Assembly: GCA_024243835.1 (NCBI GenBank)
Contig: JALPMN010000490.1
Location: 1 to 11,860 of the forward strand
Direction: 5' to 3'
From: Enteropsectra breve
Taxonomy: Eukaryota; Microsporidia
DNA: 11,860 nucleotides
A program made the translations under genes and the position numbers. The notes beneath the pieces were generated by a model. The model saw nothing but the letters and a program-made list of their open reading frames with translations. It had not been told where the DNA came from and did not search any database. This document shows positions 7,550-11,860 of the stretch, piece by piece. Numbering within the stretch: the stretch's first letter is position 1; each line of letters opens with the position of its first letter.

Positions 7550-10357
7550 TTATAAATAAGGCAAAATCATGTTTACCACACATGCCGGCAATACAGCGAT
7601 ATTATCAGTGTAGTACTTGGCCTCGGTCTTAGCACCCGCAATTTCGCTCTTCTTCTTGATGGCATTAAAGCCCCCTTTACCATCGATCATGTCCAGCATT
7701 TTAAGCACTTTCTTGAACTTTTCCATTTCTGCCTCGCTGCAGCATCCTGCCTCGTCCAGCCTGGTGTCCAACTCTCCCTGAAACTTCAGCAGTCTCCTGT
7801 AGTAGCCCCTCAGTTCTCTGGCCTTTAGCAGCTCGGCGCTGTCTTCCCCCTCAATGGCTATTATTTCAGGCAGCACATTTTCTTCCATGTGCTTTCTGAA
7901 GCTCTCGCTCAGATAGAAGTGCATCGCAGTGACAACCTGTGGACCGTAAGAAGTGGCCGCAGCTGCTTTCAGAATTTCCATTCCAAGTGCATTTCTATCA
8001 TCATTATTATCATTATCTTTATTATCATTTATTTGATGATTGTCTCTCAGTGCAAGCTTCGCTACCATCAGCATTCTGCTGGTCTTCAACGAAAACTTGC
8101 CAGGCAGATATTTATCTAAATACGAAAATATCTGCTTGTAGTACATTCTGAAAAAAGGCAAAGAAGAAATTGACTGCTTCCCTTCAGCAGACATGGCACC
8201 GTTGTAAAACTTGTCAAAGGACTGCACGAAATCCCAGTGCATCAAGATCTGCTCAATTTCATTTTCAAATTTCTTGAGAGTCTCTGTATTTCTGCACACG
8301 AAAGCAAGCGCCCCAATTCCTGCATAGCTGTTTTTATTAATATGGATTTTTTCAATAACAGCATCTAAATACTCACTTTCCACATTAAAGAAGCACGACG
8401 GCTGCATGCTCATGCTGCAGAGCATTGTTTGCACATAATCAGCCCTGTTGATTTCTTTCAGCATATTGTAAATAGGCGTCTCATTTTCCCAGTTGACAAA
8501 CTCAAAATTCTGAATTCCGTTTAAAAGATGCTCAAGCTTGTCCTTGCTTTTAAACAGCTCAATTGCTGCCTGTGTAGCTGAGGAATTGGGCAGATTCTTG
8601 AAAAGAAGAACAGCAGTCGGATAGTCCTCATTCTCAAGGTAGTCCTCAATGCCTGACTTCACAACTGTCTCACCGCACGCGTGTGCCTTGTAGGCCTCGC
8701 GCTGGTAGTCAGCAACATTCTTCTCGCTGTGGTAGATGCTGCTGTGGAAAGTGGCAAATGCCGTTATTTTTTCACCGATATTTTCAGCGATGCCAGAGGG
8801 CACTGAAAACAGCACCTTGAGAATCGCATCGTAGATAAACGCAGGAAGTTTCTTCTGGGTCACTTCAGGCGTACAGGGATTAAAAGCAGCCGCTGCTATG
8901 GGCCCGGTGGTATCAACGAGAATCTTTTTGTAAACTTTGAATGAAAAGCGGCGCACATCCGCATTGTGTCTGTTCACAAAGTAGCCACCGTGGCTATCAG
9001 CACCATTCTCTTCCTTCAGCTTCTCATAATACTCATCGATCAAAAATGTAATAATCCACTCGCGGGAAGTGATGCACTCGCGCGGATAGAAGCTGAGGCC
9101 CCTGAATGTGAATTCCAAGGCATTGTGGTCAATGATGTTGTCAATAAGACTCGGGTTGAAGAGCGCCTCACCAAATGCGATGTAAAAATCGATTGCATAC
9201 GGAAAGTACGATGCTGCATCGTCAGAATCCCTGATTTGACTGCAGTGCTTAAAGCCTGTGAGAACAAACGAGTATTTGGACAAAATCCATTTCGTAATGA
9301 AGAGGCGGTTGGCATATGAATCCCTTGATGTTTCTAAATAGCCCATGAGCATGGCGTGGTAGATCATAGAGAACTTCTCTGCATGCTCAACAGGAACTAC
9401 GGAGCAAATATCAATAAGATATTTTTCAATATCGGAAAGAGACAAATTAGCCCTTGCAATTTTATCCTTCAGATTTTCTATGAATCTGTAGGGTACTTCT
9501 TCGAAGGACACTTCCTCGGTGCAGTTTTGAATAAAATTTTTGATGTAATCAACACGCATATTAAAAGCATAACTGTCATCAGTGCAGGCTAAATAAAAGT
9601 TGGACTGCTTAGCAATGCTGGACACAAGAAGCCTATGAGAATCATCACATTCATCCACAGAAGAAACCAGACTCGCACACTCAGCAGCAAAAGCCACATT
9701 GCCACGCTCTATCATTTCAAGGAGCCAAAAAGGCTTCTCCTCGCTATTAACCAAATCCTCGTAGTAATTCAGAATTTCAAGATCTGTCATACTGGCACTC
9801 CTGGGAATCTCGTCCAGTTCTGAGAGCTCAACATTCAAAGGGTAGCGGCAGTACGGGCACTGCACCATTCTTTCATTCGAAATATCAACTCCTTGGAAGG
9901 AATACGTTTTGGGATCACTGGGGGCTTTCTCTCTGACCCAGTGGCGGATGCACGTGTAGCAGGATCTTCCATTGCTGCACTTCAGGTTGGGGCAGACAAT
10001 ACACTTTGGCAGCTGGGTGCTGATTTTAAACACTGCTTTCTTAAACGAGCCGCCAACACTTCTCTCAGTAAAGAAGGACTGGGTGCACACACAACAGAGA
10101 TCAAGTTCCTCAGCATCAGGATTCTTTTCTTTCTCTTTTTCTATAAACTCCCTTAGCTCTTTCTCCGAAAGTATTTTCTTCTGAGGGAGTGCACAAGGCA
10201 AAAGTACATGTGGCAATCCTTGTTGCTCAGCTGTTCGGATGGCCGATGAAATATCCATCAGGTCCTTAAGTACGCTGTCCTCCGTCGGCTGCTGCTGGTT
10301 CTGTGCTGCTTGCTCTGCTGCCCAAAGGCCTTGCAAAAAAAGGTGCACAAGGTTCAT
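7550..10357 (-). CDS. Putative secreted RING-like zinc-finger protein (paralogue B)
   Basis: This 935-residue protein starts at the ATG at 10357; an upstream in-frame TTG at 10363 lies inside the promoter block and is rejected. The leader MNLVHLFLQGLWAAE parallels that of paralogue A and may be a short signal peptide. A Gln-rich linker follows at about 15-45, then a conserved LPC-x2-P motif at 53-58 that both paralogues share. The RING-like finger has C88, C91, C122, C127, C133, C136, C167 and C170, ending in CPYCRYPL. Arg171 sits where active RING ubiquitin ligases carry their linchpin residue. The helical body matches paralogue A along its whole length, best at about 370-466. An Asn/Asp-rich tract at 777-787 is unique to this copy. 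A role as a ubiquitin ligase, perhaps acting in the host cell if truly exported, is inference. The upstream neighbour is a divergently transcribed secreted lectin-like gene. Confidence 0.92.
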   Translation of the reverse strand: MNLVHLFLQGLWAAEQAAQNQQQPTEDSVLKDLMDISSAIRTAEQQGLPHVLLPCALPQKKILSEKELREFIEKEKEKNPDAEELDLCCVCTQSFFTERSVGGSFKKAVFKISTQLPKCIVCPNLKCSNGRSCYTCIRHWVREKAPSDPKTYSFQGVDISNERMVQCPYCRYPLNVELSELDEIPRSASMTDLEILNYYEDLVNSEEKPFWLLEMIERGNVAFAAECASLVSSVDECDDSHRLLVSSIAKQSNFYLACTDDSYAFNMRVDYIKNFIQNCTEEVSFEEVPYRFIENLKDKIARANLSLSDIEKYLIDICSVVPVEHAEKFSMIYHAMLMGYLETSRDSYANRLFITKWILSKYSFVLTGFKHCSQIRDSDDAASYFPYAIDFYIAFGEALFNPSLIDNIIDHNALEFTFRGLSFYPRECITSREWIITFLIDEYYEKLKEENGADSHGGYFVNRHNADVRRFSFKVYKKILVDTTGPIAAAAFNPCTPEVTQKKLPAFIYDAILKVLFSVPSGIAENIGEKITAFATFHSSIYHSEKNVADYQREAYKAHACGETVVKSGIEDYLENEDYPTAVLLFKNLPNSSATQAAIELFKSKDKLEHLLNGIQNFEFVNWENETPIYNMLKEINRADYVQTMLCSMSMQPSCFFNVESEYLDAVIEKIHINKNSYAGIGALAFVCRNTETLKKFENEIEQILMHWDFVQSFDKFYNGAMSAEGKQSISSLPFFRMYYKQIFSYLDKYLPGKFSLKTSRMLMVAKLALRDNHQINDNKDNDNNDDRNALGMEILKAAAATSYGPQVVTAMHFYLSESFRKHMEENVLPEIIAIEGEDSAELLKARELRGYYRRLLKFQGELDTRLDEAGCCSEAEMEKFKKVLKMLDMIDGKGGFNAIKKKSEIAGAKTEAKYYTDNIAVLPACVVNMILPYL
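7997..8029 (-). repeat. Asn/Asp low-complexity tract (AAT/GAT triplets)
   Basis: The minus strand is a run of AAT and GAT codons broken once by AAA, giving NDNKDNDNNDD at residues 777-787 of paralogue B. Paralogue A has a Glu/Asn/Ser loop here instead, so this is probably a surface loop expanded by triplet slippage. Confidence 0.85.
9848..10096 (-). other. RING-like zinc-finger segment of paralogue B
   Basis: This segment encodes residues 88-170. The pattern is C-x2-C-x30-C-x4-C-x5-C-x2-C-x30-C-x2-C, an all-cysteine version of the finger in paralogue A. C119 lies just before ligand 3 and is an alternative ligand. Confidence 0.72.
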
Positions 10358-10389
10358 GGGCAACTTTTTGTAAAAATTTTTAAATGATC
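10358..10389 (-). promoter_or_regulatory. Conserved start-proximal promoter block of paralogue B
   Basis: On the minus strand this reads ATCATTTAAAAATTTTT, then ACAAAAAGTTGCCC and ATG. It aligns with the block before paralogue A with one length difference and a few substitutions. CCC abuts the ATG and supports the start at 10357. Confidence 0.65.
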
Positions 10390-10656
10390 AGAAAAGATCA
10401 CTGTCTGATTTTTATGAGGAGAAAGAGTGGAATTTTATATATGAAAATGTGTGTATTTACTGATATAAATGTTATCATTGAGGAGTAAATGTATCTATTG
10501 TATCTGTAGTATGATAAGAGAATAGTTGCATATTTAAAGTATCGCATTTGTACTATGCTTATTCTTCTGATGCAAGAAATCAAATTTGAAAACAAAGATT
10601 CTTTTTTGAGAGATATGATAAATTAAGCATAAAAGGAAAGCAATTCTGAAAGGACA

Positions 10657-10716
10657 GTATTTGACAGCATTTGATGGCAGTGGAAAGTATTTGACAGCAT
10701 CTGACAGCATCGGTTA
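10657..10716. repeat. 30-bp imperfect direct repeat, two copies
   Basis: GTATTTGACAGCAT starts at 10657 and again at 10687. The following bases (TTGATGGCAG and CTGACAGCAT) are related but diverged. A TTTGACAGCAT or CTGACAGCAT core is therefore present several times. It lies between two divergent genes. Confidence 0.7.
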
Positions 10717-10754
10717 GTGTTGGTGTATATTGCATAGTGTTGGTGTATATTGCA
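10715..10754. repeat. 20-bp perfect tandem repeat, two copies
   Basis: TAGTGTTGGTGTATATTGCA is repeated exactly, at 10715-10734 and 10735-10754, directly following the 30-bp repeat pair. A perfect copy implies a recent duplication. It could be neutral slippage or a duplicated binding site. Confidence 0.9.
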
Positions 10755-11094
10755 TGGTAATACAGTTAAGAGAAGCCAAATTTTGGGTTTTCAATCGACT
10801 TACCCCATAATAAAGAAAGATTTATATAGCTAAATTAAAGTTACCTATTTGGTCTTAAACTGAGAAAAATGAACATCACAAATAGAGACAAAGCGTATCA
10901 AACTAATTTTCAACAGAGGAAGTCTAAGATTGTTTTTAGTTTTAGAATAGGAAATATATTTAATTCGTTGGTTCTCCGTGCGGATAAATTAGAATGCAAT
11001 TAAGTGAAGCACAAATTAAGTAAAATTGATAAAACTACAGATCGAGAAGGCTATTGGCTCTGTGAAAAATATAAACTCTGCCGCAGAGGAATGC

Positions 11095-11860
11095 ATGCTC
11101 CTGTTATTCTCTCTGGCCCTGGTGTGTGCAAAAAAGTTCTATATTTACCCACAGTCAATGACGGCGAGCTCGGCAGCCATACGGAACAACGAGCTTTCTC
11201 TCGTGGAAAATGAGGTTGGAGATGCATTCTCTCTGCGCTCGTTTAAAAAGGCAGCTAAAATCAAGATTGGAAAAAGTGCCCTGTGTGTAACCAATAACTA
11301 TGTGAATATCTGTGAAATGAACCAAAACCCTGTGAAATTCCGGATAGTCCCAAAAGACAGTGCCTACAGGATAAAGCTGCACAGGCGGTTAATGTCGCTG
11401 GCGCGCTCCAAGTGCCTTACCGTCTCCACATTCGGAAAATTAAAATTCGAGAAATGCAAAGACAAGCAAAAGGACCAGTTATGGCTTTTTCAGGATGCAA
11501 AAGAAGAATCATCTTCAGAAAGCAGCAAGGATAAAAGCGCATCTTCTTCAAGTGATGAGAGCAGTATTTTAAACAGAAGGTCAATAAAAGAGAATAGCTC
11601 TACAACGGGGAAATTAGCCGAGGGCACTGCCTCACTGCCAGATAATGCTCTTGATACCTATAATTTAAATGATAATGAAGGGCATAATTTAGAAAATCAC
11701 AATGAAGCGTATAATTTAGACAATTCTGGCTGTGCTAATTATCTTTACAATTCGTTTGAGTGCCAGGGAGGTAAAAGAGTGAACGTGCAAATTGTGCGTG
11801 ATGGCAGGGTTATTTATGAGAAGAACGGGGTAGATGCAAAGGATGCAGAAAAGATGGATG
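11095..11860 (+). CDS. Secreted ricin-B-type lectin-like protein, 3' end outside window
   Basis: The frame stays open to the window edge, giving 255 complete codons. The in-frame stop upstream (TAA near 11018) is followed by no earlier ATG, and the start at 11095 gives a strong signal peptide, MLLLFSLALVCA, with probable cleavage after Ala12. Residues about 55-135 look like subdomains of a beta-trefoil: ALCVTN...VNIC at 62-73 and KCLTVSTFGKLKFEKC at 106-121, followed by DQLWLF at 127-132, which resembles the QxW hallmark. Residues 137-157 are Ser-rich and acidic. Three [YH]NL motifs begin at 189, 197 and 206 as a short repeat. Ricin-B-like secreted proteins are known in microsporidia, where some are linked to spore wall, polar tube or host adhesion. 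This domain binds sugars and carries no toxin catalytic chain. Specific assignment to a polar tube protein is not possible from this fragment. Confidence 0.82.
   Translation, partial: MLLLFSLALVCAKKFYIYPQSMTASSAAIRNNELSLVENEVGDAFSLRSFKKAAKIKIGKSALCVTNNYVNICEMNQNPVKFRIVPKDSAYRIKLHRRLMSLARSKCLTVSTFGKLKFEKCKDKQKDQLWLFQDAKEESSSESSKDKSASSSSDESSILNRRSIKENSSTTGKLAEGTASLPDNALDTYNLNDNEGHNLENHNEAYNLDNSGCANYLYNSFECQGGKRVNVQIVRDGRVIYEKNGVDAKDAEKMD

Larger units (their letters stand above)
10390..11094. other. Divergent intergenic region
   Basis: This region separates the starts of paralogue B (-) and the lectin-like gene (+), so it should hold both promoters. It carries the direct repeats at 10657-10754. 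A 44-codon frame from ATG at 10869 to 11002 has no supporting feature. A minus-strand frame at 10398-10595 begins with TTG and is not accepted. No RNA gene was recognised. Confidence 0.55.

Noticed and set aside
10398..10595. Minus-strand 65-residue frame upstream of paralogue B
   Set aside because: It starts with TTG and has the composition of translated AT-rich spacer.
10869..11002. 44-codon + strand frame with an ATG start
   Set aside because: It has no start element, signal peptide or recognisable motif, and this length is expected by chance.
11016..11040. Possible short intron (GTAAAA...ACAG) before the lectin-like gene
   Set aside because: Joining it to an upstream ATG gives a stop within a few codons, and the signal peptide at 11095 already explains the start.
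11004..11213. + strand frame overlapping the lectin-like gene
   Set aside because: It begins with GTG and overlaps the signal peptide of the better supported gene in another frame.

Overview
The window most likely comes from a microsporidian, an obligate intracellular fungal relative. The evidence is indirect. The long reading frames are uninterrupted, with no convincing introns. Spacers are AT-rich and lack ribosomal binding sites. Several start codons are preceded within a few bases by a CCC element following an A/T block, as is typical of microsporidian promoters, and AATAAA-like sites lie close to stops. The proteins are lineage-specific and hydrophobic/helical, and four of five begin with a signal-peptide-like segment. 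The moderate GC content and long spacers would suit a Trachipleistophora/Vavraia-like genome better than a compact Encephalitozoon one, but that is a weak guess.

Layout: a large + strand protein of unknown function, possibly missing its 5' end, occupies 2-2077. After an AT-rich spacer comes a small secreted cysteine-containing protein (2623-2868, +). A second spacer holds a GC-rich hairpin-capable segment near 3007-3056 and an 11-unit degenerate tandem repeat (3481-3647). Next come two tandem paralogues on the minus strand, 3663-6596 (977 aa, paralogue A) and 7550-10357 (935 aa, paralogue B), separated by about 950 bp of AT-rich DNA. Each has a short hydrophobic leader, a charged linker, an eight-ligand RING-like zinc finger with nearly identical spacing, and a long conserved helical body with no fold I recognise. 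A spacer of about 740 bp with direct repeats then leads to a divergent + strand gene (11095 to the window edge). It encodes a secreted protein with a ricin-B-type beta-trefoil lectin-like domain, and its 3' end lies outside the window.

The genes do not form an operon or a known pathway. What links them is predicted export: a small secreted protein, two putatively secreted RING-like proteins and a secreted lectin-like protein sit together. This looks like a lineage-specific accessory region coding for host-interaction or spore/sporoplasm-surface proteins. The most interesting hypothesis is that the duplicated RING-like proteins act on host ubiquitin pathways. Their shared upstream block (an A/T-rich element ending in CCC directly before ATG) also fixes their start codons.
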